A DNA stretch of 64,000 nucleotides from Micrasema longulum (Eukaryota > Arthropoda > Insecta > Trichoptera > Brachycentridae), in assembly GCA_022494885.1 (NCBI GenBank), contig JAGVSM010003929.1, forward strand, positions 146,862-210,861, written 5' to 3'. Both the position numbers and the translations under genes were made by a program. The notes under the pieces were generated by a model. The model worked only from the letters and a program-made list of their open reading frames with translations, searched no databases and was not told the origin of the DNA. Shown here one piece after another: positions 42,781 to 54,600 of the stretch (position 1 is its first letter; each line of letters begins with the position of its first letter).

Positions 42781-45700
42781 TACATTTAAAAAAAAAATAT
42801 ATATTATTTTTGCATGTTTTTGGACATGAGAACATCAGGTAAGTATTTGAATGAAACGTAATATTTTTAAAATAATTCAGTCTTGTAGTATAAAACCTTT
42901 TCCTCATTTAATATTATTGTATTTGATTTGTATTTAGATCATCCCCACTTATCAACAAATAAATCAAATAAGTTAAAATACGTACCTAAACAAAATAAAC
43001 GTTTGCAAATGTAATACCCATGTGTAATATAAATTTTATCAATTGTTTTTAAGTTTATTCTTCGTTTAATTAAACTTTACTTCCCACAAAAAAGTCTTTA
43101 GTATAATATAAATAAATATTGTCGTAAATTAACCAACATGTCCATAAATAAAAAAACAATAGAAATTCGAGAAAAACTACTTCAAAATACGAAATAAGCG
43201 ATATCTTTGCCAATTGCTTTTTTTGTTACGAAGTGTGCGCACAGTGATTATTATATTTTAAGTTTCGCTGTCGGATGCGTAAAGGACTGAAAAATATTTT
43301 TAAAAGAATCAAATTTTAAAACATTACGGTTTTAAAAAACTCCGTTTTATGAACTAACAGCGCCTTACATTCATATGTATATATGCACATCTTAATAAGA
43401 ATCGTGCAGTTTGGAATTTCACACGTATTACATTTACATTTGCCTTTACCTATACATAATTTTGTAGGTAGCTAGGTTCCACCTGTTCTTTACAGACGTA
43501 ATTTAGTATGCAGTTGCAAAAATTAGATTATTTTACTAATTATCACTCTTGGGAAAAAATGATACAGTAAGGTCTATTATCTCTTTTTTCATTATATGGT
43601 TAATCAAACAGAAATTTTGCGTAACTTAGCTTAATACTATACTAATTCATGTGAATTTACCTACGTATACACGAAAATAATATCGAGTAATGGTGATTAT
43701 TCGAATAAACAAAATCGCAGTTAGGGAAATTTTACCTACGGTATCAATTATAAATAACCTTAATTAACATTATACCTTATTATTATATGTGATTATTAAT
43801 TTTTACTCGTATCTTCTAATTTGTACTGGTACAAAAATCGTGTATTATATCGCCACTACAAGTCTTAAACTCTAATGTGCAATTACAAAATCTTCTATTA
43901 CCATTTCTAATTATAAAATAACTGAATCAACGATATTTTGAGTGCGTCCTAATTTTAAACCAAATATTTACTGCTGATTTTTTTTTTAATGGGAGTTGCT
44001 TATTTGGTTTATATTTACAATATTATGTATGTTCTTTGTAACTGCTCTAACTATTGTGTGAGGATCTGGCTGGACAGTCAGCCGTGGCCTTGTTAAGGAA
44101 CTTCTAAATATTTGCTTAATGAGGAGGAAACCACAGAAAGCTTCTTTAGGAGAAGTCGAACTACATATATCATCAACAGACCATCCGTTCCACTTTGACA
44201 GTGTTCAGCGTTTTGTGCCAATTTTTATTTATTTCAACAAGTGCCTTTACCATTTCTATCACGCATGATATTACCTCATGAGAGATGTCCTTATGACATA
44301 GGTTAGACTTACAACGAACTCTTACGTTTGTATTTCATCACCAAAGGTTTCAGATCCTTTTCTTTGAAGTAGATGGAGGAATTAAAGAAATGCGGATGTT
44401 CAAAAGAAACAAAATCACTTTTGAAATTAATATTTTTTTATCGTCAGAAAAGGTAATCCATATTCGTTAAATAGTTTTTTGATTTGAACTCCCTAGAGGG
44501 TAAAATCAGAAACCAAATATTGGTCTGAGTTTGAAAAGTACCTTCAGGCTATTTTTTGTAGATATAATATTTTGGTCGACTCTCACATTAATCAATAAAG
44601 ATTTCAGCTCTTTAACTCCACAAAAATCAAGAATAAAACAAATGCGGATGATCAAACATAGGTAGAAAGTTAAATGCTATGAATACCAACAGTGCGTAAA
44701 GCAATCACTAAAAACTGTCCCTAATATATCCTAACCTTCCAATGCCAATAATTTGCTTAAAAGAACATTAAGATACAATTTAAATAAGCTGATTGTATAT
44801 TTGCTGTAACTTTATAGAATGCCATGTAAGTTCATTTTATATGTAGGTACACACGAGGTTTTTGAAAATAAAATATTGAAAGTCGGTTTTGAAATCTACC
44901 TAAAACTAGATATTGCATAATTGCATTGCATCACATGGTATGTAATTGTATTAACAATAATTGCTAAAACTTATACAAAAATAGATAAGTAATAGGAAAT
45001 CATTTGACTTGACCTTGACATATGAAAGCATTACCAGAACTATGATGTATAAATAACAAATACCAGAAGCTATAATTTCATATCAAACCGGTGTGCAATT
45101 TTGCAACTTGTCAATTTTCTTGCTTCCTTAAAGGTATGTCCTTCCAACATCCTTGGGAATAAAATTATGTATAGTTTGTCGTCAACGAGTTTAATTAAGG
45201 ACGCGTATTTAAATAAAGTATTTTATTTATAGGTACTACTTTTATAAGGGTACATCGACTCTCCCTTTGAATACGTACCTGAAATAATTTATAAAGGTAA
45301 ACATCCTAAGAACTACGTGTAATAACTACTAAAAATAACATGGTCCTGGGTCCTGGCGAATAACTTATTGGTAGATACAACGTTATATTTAATATTGATA
45401 TTATTATACTATTATATGAAATTACGCAATGTATACGAGCATACGTGCGTAATATTATTATTTTTTTAAACAGGGTAAACGGTGAAATAAAATCAACCTT
45501 GGCAAAAAACTGTTTGTCACAGGACAACAAACTAGCAGTTCACGTTGGAGTACTGGTGCCGACCCTTATCCTTGTGTATGTGAGGGAGGTATAGAATTTA
45601 AAAAACAAAGATGCTGTCGAAATGCGATCTTTCAGGCAAATGTGTAGTAAAACTATGTATGATAGGGGTGCAAATGTCGAGATTCGTGCATTATGTAACG

Positions 45701-46039
45701 CTGAGACAAGCATTATTTATTATTTTTTATTTTTTTTTCACATTTTTTATGCATACACAGTTTATATACATATAAGGGCGGCCATATTGCCTTAAGAAAA
45801 TTTCTTCCTACCTACCCAAACCGTTCAGTTCGAGAAAATTACAAGTACATGGACATATTTAATCTTACAATTTTATACGAAAATAAAAACAAAGATTAAG
45901 AAAATAAAAATACACAAAAAATTAACACTATTCTATGAAGAGAGGAAAGGGGATGAGAAGGAAAGAAGAAGGATAGAGGAACAACTTAAATATTTAGATA
46001 GTGACATTTCAATCTTGACTTAAATGTAATTAAAGAAGG
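42781..46039. other. Stretch without recognised genes
   Basis: 44040-44180 and 45540-45700 are less AT-rich but have no splice-supported frame. 45780-45840 shares a block (in reverse) with 7330-7380 (GGTTTGGG.AG.TAGGAAGAA...CTTAAGGCAA). The rest is neutral AT-rich sequence. Confidence 0.3.
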
Positions 46040-46560
46040 GGCATTATTGACAAAATCAAGAAAGGAGAGGGGCGTTGGTTTGGACATGCAGAGCGAATGG
46101 AATGGAAAGAACAGCTAAAAGGTTTTACAATGCGAATATTTTTTTTTTTTTTTGAAAAAAGAAATATTTGCGTTCTTATGATTTACCCAAATATTTGATT
46201 TTGAGGGCTATTTTCAACGAGTTGTCAATAACTCACTATTAGAAAATGGAATCAAGTTGAAGTAGAGTGGGATTCGAACCACGGACAAAGGGTCTGTGAG
46301 TCCGAGACACTAGCCACGCGACCACAACCCGTTAATGAATGGACCCGTTAATGAAACGAGGGAGACCGAGAAAGAAATGGCATGACCAAATTCAACAAAT
46401 ATTTCAAGATGGATGTGCCTTAAGTCGGAATAATCGGCGTGCGCGCATGAGAAGATGCGTGAATGCAGCAAGGTCTGTATGCAAAGACAAAAAGCTAATG
46501 ATGTTCTATCATCTCTGCCTGTCCCCGCGGAGAAACGGCGTGACGGTTTGTTTGGTTTAT
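46040..46560 (+). pseudogene. Non-LTR retrotransposon tail split by a SINE
   Basis: Before the SINE, the frame reads IIDKIKKGEGRWFGHAERME (GRWFGHAERM motif). After it, from about 46335, MKRGRPRKKWHDQIQQIFQD continues the same protein order. Both are C-terminal motifs of the same class of element. The insertion at 46142-46331 separates them. Confidence 0.65.
46142..46331 (-). mobile_element. tRNA-derived SINE, family 2, copy 2
   Basis: The reverse of 17868-18058: T-run, AAATATTTGCGTTCTTATGA, CTCACTATTAGAAAATGGA, B box AGTGGGATTCGAACCACGGA and CTAGCCACGCGACCACAACCC. It is inserted in a non-LTR retrotransposon tail. Confidence 0.8.
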
Positions 46561-46640
46561 GTTTGTACCACAACAGGCCAGGAGGCCCAATTAAAGTGGT
46601 GAATTACTGCACAGAACACCCAGTGTTCTTATTCAGAAAT
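46560..46640 (-). repeat. SINE family 4, 3' end only (reverse)
   Basis: TTGTACCACAACAGGCCAGG then AGGCCCAATTAAAGTGGTGAA is the reverse of the family 4 tail at 35690-35730. The tRNA head is absent. Confidence 0.55.
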
Positions 46641-48240
46641 TATATTATACTCGTTAAATAGTGTACCAGTAAAATATAATGTTCAATAAAATCAGAACTG
46701 AATTCTACCTTCTAGAAAATATCCAGATGGATCATAGGGAGAATGGTGTATAGAATGTAGGCACAATATGAAAAGTTTAATCAGCCAATGTTGTAAGTCC
46801 TGTAAACGCTCAGACGTCTATAATCCATTTTAGAAAGTAGTGTCCGCTAATAATAATATATATATTATTTACGTACATAATACTTTCACAAAAAGGATAC
46901 AGATATAAAAACTAAAAAATACCTCTAACAATCTGAATAATTGATTGCATCGGACAAAACTCTATACTCGCATGATAAAAAATGCGGTTTTCAAACATTG
47001 AGGTATATCACTAGAGTAAACACAAGCGTTAGAAATATATTCCCTCAACTTGCGGCCAATTAGCATGTGTTTGATAAAACGGACTTTATTATGTTGCAAG
47101 CGTTCGCAGGCTACTTTTCTCCTCGAAATTACTAAAATGCCTAAGATACTGCACAAATCGATCTAGAAAAGCGATAGTATAACATTTCACCGGCAAGTAA
47201 TGTTCTTATCCGAAAAACGTCTTATTAATATGTTACAATTCGTGAGTTATCTCCTGTCTCCGTCCTGCTCAGTTAGTCGGGCGTAAAGCGAAACGACAAA
47301 CAAAGGTCACGCGTATGCGGAAGGGAGCGACATACTGAATAGAACTTACAGTAGACCGATGTAAACAGTCCGTGCTTTTTACTGTACTACTTGTTTTGCT
47401 CGTCAAAGTCGACGTGATATGACGTGTCGATACTTGTCGATACGATACTACAATCCCTGTCCCATGGGGACGAATTTTTAGCTCGGGTTTGAATGGAGTG
47501 TTATCTCTATATATTATATCTCAATGTTTTCAATATTTTTTTAAAAATAAATAAATTGAATTGTTTCTACATCTTTATAGTGTAAACGGTTAAAATAAGT
47601 GTAATTTTTCAACGTTCGTGATTGAATGCCAAAATCATTATTACGGCACAATATCACTTATGCAGGTAAGCGCATGATAATATATAATATAATATGTATA
47701 TTTCAAGATGCACACAATATAATGTATTACGGAAACGATTTATAGGAACATATTACGATCTTTAAGTTGGCAAATAAGTTATATCTTATATTCATTGCAA
47801 AGGTCAACCTGCTAAACATATTATAAAACTATTCAGAAACACAAAAAAACACTGGATGAGATTTATATTTATTTATTTGACGATTGAACGTAGTTATACA
47901 GAAAGCAGCCAGGTATAGAAAAGTGAAACTGAGATAATAAACTTTCGTGAAAATTGTGAATAATCAAATCTACATAACAGTTTACACGTTTTTTTACTTT
48001 GACGAATGATAAATAATGCACACATTCGTTTCTTAGAATAATATTTTACAAAAAAGAATTTAATTATGATTGACCACCGCAACCTAACATTTGCATTTCG
48101 CAGTATTCAGCCAGCTCTAACTCTGATGTATGTTGTGTCATTAAGTATTGAATTTATATTGGGGTACTAAATTGTAAAGAATCATTTTTTAATTTTTTTT
48201 TTATTCCAGTAAAATGACTATATAGCGCAGAGCCAATTTT
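46641..48240. other. Stretch without recognised genes
   Basis: 47220-47500 is clearly less AT-rich and repeat-free by eye. On the minus strand it has an initiator-like TCAGTATG at about 47335, so it could be a promoter or 5' exon region of a minus-strand gene, perhaps the RING gene. This is weak. Confidence 0.25.
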
Positions 48241-48254
48241 ACCATAAAAACATA

Positions 48255-48418
48255 AATAAAGAAAGGGTCTCTGAGATGGTGACGACCAAGGGCGACGTGG
48301 CATGTCTGGTCATGTCAAAAGCAGACAGAACCGAGGGGCATGTATGACAATATGTATGAATGTGGAAGAAGCTAGGAATGTATGCCAGGATAAACGTGTG
48401 TAGCGGTCCATTCTCTCC

Positions 48419-48452
<34 letters not shown>

Positions 48453-48660
48453 AATATAAAACAAAATTTGATATTTGCAGCACTTATGGTGGTCTTAGCA
48501 TATACCGCCATCGCTCGTACAACGGTGAACGGATCCACCCTGCAGTGGCTTGGAGAACCGCGTTATTAGAGCTTTTCAGGCGTTCCCATAGGCTCCAAGC
48601 TCTTTGGCGAAGTAGGGCAGCGAAGGTGTTTACCCGTCCACCCATTTATTTCATATGTTA
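48255..48660 (+). pseudogene. Non-LTR retrotransposon tail, copy 2, with (AGT)n
   Basis: TCTGGTCATGTCAAAAGCAG, GGGGCATGTATGA and GTGTAGCGGTCCATTCTCTC match 34650-34790. An AGT microsatellite (48419-48452) follows, then less AT-rich sequence to 48650. The open frames here (48239-48538, 48360-48569) run through the microsatellite and are not genes. Confidence 0.6.
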
Positions 48661-50599
48661 TAATAACTTCTCGTCTGGATACCACACCACCTAAAATATG
48701 AATTTTGCAGAAAAAACAGCCCATTCAAACATTGAATGTATGAAGTGACCTTCTGGATTAAAACATGTATTTTTGTTACCCGGGTTTTTAAATTAATCCA
48801 TTAATAACATTAAAATTCACTTTAATTTATTTGAGAGAACTAGATTTCTGGAGGCATTAATCATCCCATCAGCATCTATACTGACAGATTTTTCTAGTGC
48901 TGTGGTGTTTTCTGTAAATTGAGAAATGTCGTTTTTGTGATCAACCCTATTTTCAAAAGGTGATTATAACAGTTTTTTTAATGAAAGCAGCCTGGCTGTT
49001 TTAAGCAGAACATACAATTGACCTTGCGGTACCCGATATCTCATATTTTTTAAATTTTAAACTGGCTGCTTTCTGCATAACTACTTTCAATTTTAGTCTG
49101 CATTACTTTACGGGCTGTTTAACCGAACACGTAAGAGAGCAAATTGCTGCTAAACTGCCGATATGTACAGAAAAATAGATCCACATTATCCGCAGAAGCC
49201 GTGTTCAGCAAGCGAATCGCTCTATTGATAGACGAATTCTCAATAAAACGTATTTAAATGCAACGATAAGCTCAGTCTATTGAATATTCAATCAACTGTT
49301 CTGAAAAAAAAAAAATTAACGGATAAAAAAAGAAAAACAAAATAAACCAAAAAATTAATTTATATCTACAAAAGAAAATAAATTAAAAGTGCACATTCAA
49401 ATTAAGATCCAAAATGAAAAAGAAAACGTTAAAATAAAAAAAATGTATTTAACGAAAGACGAAAATATTTAGTTGTTTTAATAAAAGTTAAACATAAATA
49501 ATAAATCAATATGGAAACTGTGTCTTCTAGCCACGTAATAAAAACATAATAATATAATTTTTGTTAAAACATGTTTTCAAGTCAAATGGCAGCATATGAA
49601 ATATTTTAGGAATAATATAATCTAACTTTGCTGATTGTAAATTTTGTAAATTACTTTGTAAATTTTGTTAGATAACTGTGTTCTAATTTATTTTTGTACG
49701 TTGAGCTGAACATCTTTTGAAAAATAATTTTCCTTCATAAAATACCCTTAACTGGTAAAACATTTAATTCTTTATATAATTCATTAGTATGTCTCTGATT
49801 GTATTCATAAGTTGGTGCAATCAATTTGACAAATGCCTTTTGAATGTTATATGTATATAAGTAGACATATTAAAATATTTTATTTGAAAGCTTTCTGACA
49901 CTAAAACATGGAGTTTTTTGAAGATTCGAACAGCACTGTACCTTTTTAATCAGATGATTCTAGTGAAAAATTTATACATTATTAAAAAATAATAAAATTA
50001 GGTCACGCTTAAATGTAAATCAAGGCGAATTTGCCTAGTCAGATTAAAAAAGGAAAAATCGTTTCAATAAAATACATTTAAATTAAATTCAAAGTACGTT
50101 TTTGCATGCGATCATTTTCATCGCCATTATAAATGGATAACTATCGATATTTCCCTTTAATACATAACTACTCGTAGGACGGCTGCTACAAGCATACATA
50201 ATGCACAAAATAATGCAACGAATAAACTGCAACGGATGCAAAATACGCTCTGCATGTGCAGGTAATATTTTTACGTATCAGGGTTGACATGGTTGATAAA
50301 AAACTTTATATCATTATTGTAAAAGTCTAAAGCCGACTTTTATATGAACTCCCCGATAGGGGTGATAACCAGACTACGCAGAATAATTTTGAGTGTGCAT
50401 TTATCAGACTTACGATGGATGAGTAAATTAAAGTAAAATGTGACGTGGTGATAAGGATACCTTCTGAGAGTGCAGTGTCTTATGCACCATTCGGAATCTA
50501 CATCAGTATAATGTTATGAAGATGAGCGATCCGCGTACCTAGCTCGATAAAAAATTCTCAATCGTTTTGCCTACTTCATAAGACAGAAAAAATATTCAG
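48661..50599. other. AT-rich stretch, no gene recognised
   Basis: No splice-supported frame, no clear repeat. Several A-runs at 49290-49450. Confidence 0.3.
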
Positions 50600-50725
50600 T
50601 TGCACAATTCTGGTAACATGAATTGCGCGCACAGGGGTTGGCAGCTGACAGACATACCTGGGAGCCGTTTGTCGACACCATACGCTCCAACTAGAGAGCG
50701 GACATGGAATGATGATTATGAAAAT
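50600..50725 (+). pseudogene. Non-LTR retrotransposon tail, same family as 23095-23370
   Basis: The frame HRGWQLTDIPGSRLSTPYAP then TRERTWNDD parallels the reverse-strand copy at 23100-23180. It is followed directly by a family 2 SINE. Confidence 0.5.
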
Positions 50726-50732
50726 ATATATT

Positions 50733-50865
50733 TTTTTACAAAAAATGTATTTTTGCGTTCTTATGATTTACCCAAGTACATAAATTTTCGAGCTTTTTTT
50801 TTATGGGAAACGAGTTGTGGTAGAGCGGGATTCGAACCTCGGACCTCCAGATCCGGGACCACACA
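50733..50865 (-). mobile_element. tRNA-derived SINE, family 2, copy 3
   Basis: The order ATTTTTGCGTTCTTATGATT, ACCCAAGTA, AACGAGTTGTGGTAGAGCGG and GATTCGAACCTCGGACCT is that of 46150-46300. It is shortened in the body. Confidence 0.7.
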
Positions 50866-50899
50866 AAACATCTCACGTAAAAACAATAACTCTTACTAA

Positions 50900-51560
50900 G
50901 TCAAACCTATGTGTTTTACGCACCATTATATCCGTATAACAAAGTTGTAATTAATAGCACAGTTTTTTCAGAAATAAAAAAAAAAGTTTTTTTTGTTTCA
51001 GCCCTGAATTGTGCATGTGTGTATAGTTGAGGCGAATGCCTTTGACCTTGAGATGCCAGCAGAAATAATTGATGATCCGAATGATTCTCGAATCAGGAAA
51101 CACGCCCGCTTTTCTCAGTCTAGAGCTTTTCCGCCCCCCTCCACAGAGCGCCCCCACTCTCGATCGGCCGCAATAAATTCCTACAATGGCATTCGCAATA
51201 ATCCGAATGGCGCGAATCGCCGCCCGAATTACGCGGGAACATTTTATTTGACGTTTCGCCGGCTTCGATCACCATCAGTCTCGATCTTCGGTTTATGGAG
51301 AAACCACGAAAAGATATTAATCTCACATGTCAAGAAAAACGCAAAGTCAACCGGGGGCATAGATACAGGGACAGTGGATTAAAAAAATAATCAAAACAAT
51401 TGAATGTTGATTTTTTTATCACTATTACAATGTGATAAAATCTTACATTATTTGTGATTGTCTGGTTTCGTTTGCGTTGGGAAATGCCGAGAAAAGTGCA
51501 TTTAGCTTGTCAGAAAAGTGTCGCCATAAATACTTGAAAAAATTAGAAATTGTACTTTAT
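50900..51560. promoter_or_regulatory. Region upstream of the lipase start codon
   Basis: 51100-51370 is markedly richer in G and C, with several CGAATC and GGCGCGAATCGCCGCC words. It lies 260-530 bases before the lipase ATG, with no repeat match in the window. It may contain the promoter and first transcribed bases of the lipase gene. No clear TATA box at a sensible distance was found. The frames on both strands (51011-51382, 51120-51326) have no homology. Confidence 0.3.
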
Positions 51561-51628
51561 TCGACTCGCGGGTGACCAAGTGTTCAAGGTGTACCAAAGT
51601 AAGTGTACCAAAACGTGGACGAAAGAAA

Positions 51629-51680
51629 ATGGTCAACCTCTTTACGGCAACCGTTTGCCAAATTTCCACGGTTTTATTAG
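51629..51680 (+). CDS. Lipase gene, first coding exon (signal peptide)
   Basis: ATG at 51629 opens MVNLFTATVCQISTVLLG and the exon ends TTAG|GTAAGT, a perfect donor, in phase 1. The peptide is a hydrophobic secretory signal, and cleavage around LLGA-YAP in the next exon is plausible. An in-frame TAA at 51527-51529 and no other ATG in between fix the start. It is too short for an ORF scan and was found by its donor and by phase with the exon at 55813. Confidence 0.6.
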
Positions 51681-54600
51681 GTAAGTTCACGGTTTATTTT
51701 GATAGACGAATTGCGAAAATTTTAATTGTTTCACTGTAATTAAATTTTGTAATAAAAACATGCTTATGTGTACCATCTCAGTTGAATGTCAAAATATAAT
51801 CTCGTCTTATTAGTACAAGCCGAGTCATCAGGAAATAATTTTTTGTATTCCTTTTCTTTCCTGGCCTGATTCCACATTGATGTAATGTATTTGTAAGTAT
51901 TTTTATTAGTAAGTTTATATATGCAAGCTGTATCTGCCCGCTAAAAAATAGCCGCAATTTGAAAATAAATGGATGTATTTATTCGTTTTTATAAATTACA
52001 AATTTTTCTTTTGACCAATCTGTTTTTTGGTTAGCTGGAAGATATTGTTTTAGCTATAAACCCGTCAAAGTAAATGTATATTTGTACTTGAAGTTTTATA
52101 AATAATCAATTTTACTTTTAATTTCTGTACAAAATACTATACAGAATACATTGTGAATTTTGCATTTTTACTAATTACAATTCATTTTATTCAATTTTAT
52201 ACTAAAACGTGATGAACGTTTGCATTCATTTTTCATCCATTGATTCAGAATATTTTAATTCGAATTACTATAACATTTTTTTCCTTAAAAATCGATTAGT
52301 AAAAAAGTCACATTTTCTCACAAATATAAAATAAATATAAATACATAGTAGTTTAAAATTATAAAGTACTTTGTGGGTTAAAAGCTACGTAGCAAATTTA
52401 TTTAAGCCACCCAAAATATAAAAAAAACATAAAGAACATTTACATAGTAAAAATGTAAAAAATATTTAACTTTTTTCTATGCAACTGAACCTAAGAGTGA
52501 TTTATTTGAGCCTCTATACTCGTACATTTCTCAGAAGTCTGTGCAAGCAATAAATATTAGATAAACAAACAGTGCATTATTTGTATAATTTGAATAAGTA
52601 AGCAAACAAAAGTGGCTACTACCTATTTAGTTAGCTACCTAGAATACTGACCTGAGTGTTTTTTTTTCACATTTACTGGATATAAATTACACTACACTAC
52701 ACGACAAAATATAATCATAGTTACCCTTTCTAGAATATGTTTGAGTTTATTTAAAAAAAATCCAATTATAATAAAACTTTAAAATTTTTTACTTTGATGT
52801 TTTTTTTAAATTAACGTCCGTCTCGTGATCTAATCGGTTGAGTAGATCTATTGATATAAGGATATTCAGGTGTTTTTTTTGTTTGTTAATTGACTATCAA
52901 ACTAAGCCAATTTAAAAAATATATTTTTGCGTATCGTATTATCATCGGAATGATTTTTTGAAGTTTTGTAATTTTGAAATTACTCCGCCATGACCACCAG
53001 TCGTCGATGAGTTGTCCTGACTGGTGAGTTTGCTTCCCGGAAACCGGAAATCTATCCCAAGACTCTATCATTGGTTGATTTGGCAAAACTTGTGACGTAG
53101 TTCAAAGTAGTACATTTTTATGAAAATATTTTTTATATATTTTCGAGAAATTTCGCCGTACAGTTAAATGCACTGTTTTGTACCGCGCGTAAAAAAACAT
53201 TTTTTTATATCCACCTTCCCGTGGCACTGAACTTTTTCATTCTAAATTAACCTTAAATTGCCTACAGACGCTTAATTATCTCGGCGATTGTAACAGCATA
53301 ACATTGATTTGGGTACCTGGACACTCACACATCGATGGTAACTAGGAAACTAACGGATAGCGTATTTTAACAAGTCGGGAATAACGTTTAAAATATAATG
53401 TATATTTAGAGCAGATTTTTATGATTCTAATGATATAACTATCAATGTATTCAAAACAAGTTTTCATTTATAATTTTCGAGTTTAAAAATGAGCGCATGT
53501 AAAACGGCTCGCAGCTGACATCACGTCATTTTGACGTCACGCGTTATGACCGCCTAATGCGCTCGTAATAAACATTGCGTACAAGTTTGGCGCCAAAACG
53601 TCATTCGTGCCGTTTGTCCCACAGAACGCGAAACGGCTCGTTTTCGGGTAATTCAAAATATGTATATTTTAAACCTACGTAGAAAATTTATCCGACATCG
53701 GCGTCGCACGAATAAAATATTAGTACCGTTATCATCATATTTTTTTGTAAAAAAATAGTGGAAATACCTTATTGATAAGGCTGGAGCTGAGACAGCCCCA
53801 ACAGACCCTGAACCCTACTGTGGGTTGCCCAAATGTGCTCCTCGTGATGAACTGAGCCCTAAAAAATTATGACATTTAACTCATGCCCTAATACTCAGTC
53901 ATGCCCGACGCGTATTTAGTCGTTCTTCGACCGCCAGCTTGGCGTGACGTTTCGAATCGAAACAAAAATGCCTACTTGTGTCATGAAAACGTGTAAAAAC
54001 CTTTTGGATAAAAAAGAAACACATTGATAACAGTGACCGTGAAAACCTTCGCACCTATTTCTTTTAGATTGACATTATAAAAAGAATTGTGTAATTTTCA
54101 TTGGTAAATATTTGTTCATGAATGATTAATTAGTTAAGTTTAGTTTAAGTTTAGACTTAAAACAATGAATATTGATATATAAATATTATTTTTTGTAAAC
54201 GTCAAACTACGCCTAGCGGCGCAATTGCAAAGCTCTTTTCAGTTACAGTGATGCTCTGCAAAGAATACGTTTTTTAATTATAATAAACGTGAGTTAATAT
54301 TATTATCTTTTCGTTCCTAAAAATCCAGTGAAAATGGGTATAAATAAAATTATAAATAATTTAAGGAAATAACCTTATTGGGATCTATTAAAAACCAATG
54401 TTGATGTTAACGTTAAAATACAAACCTTTTTACATTCAAAAAATGAGTATCCTTCAATTTTTGGTAGCATATGCATGCTCGTTGAATGCAGCCTTGGTGT
54501 AAATAAACAGTACATACTTACAGTACGTTTTCGTGTTATACTTTTTAAAATATTTTAATCCATAAGGCTGATATGTCAGTGAACTTAGGTCATGGGCCCG

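Noticed and set aside
48239..48569. Open frames of 99 and 69 codons on opposite strands
   Set aside because: Both pass through the (AGT)n microsatellite and a decayed retrotransposon tail.
51011..51382. 123-codon + strand open frame upstream of the lipase ATG
   Set aside because: No homology seen, and competing open frames lie on the other strand. GC-richer promoter-like DNA explains the lack of stops.
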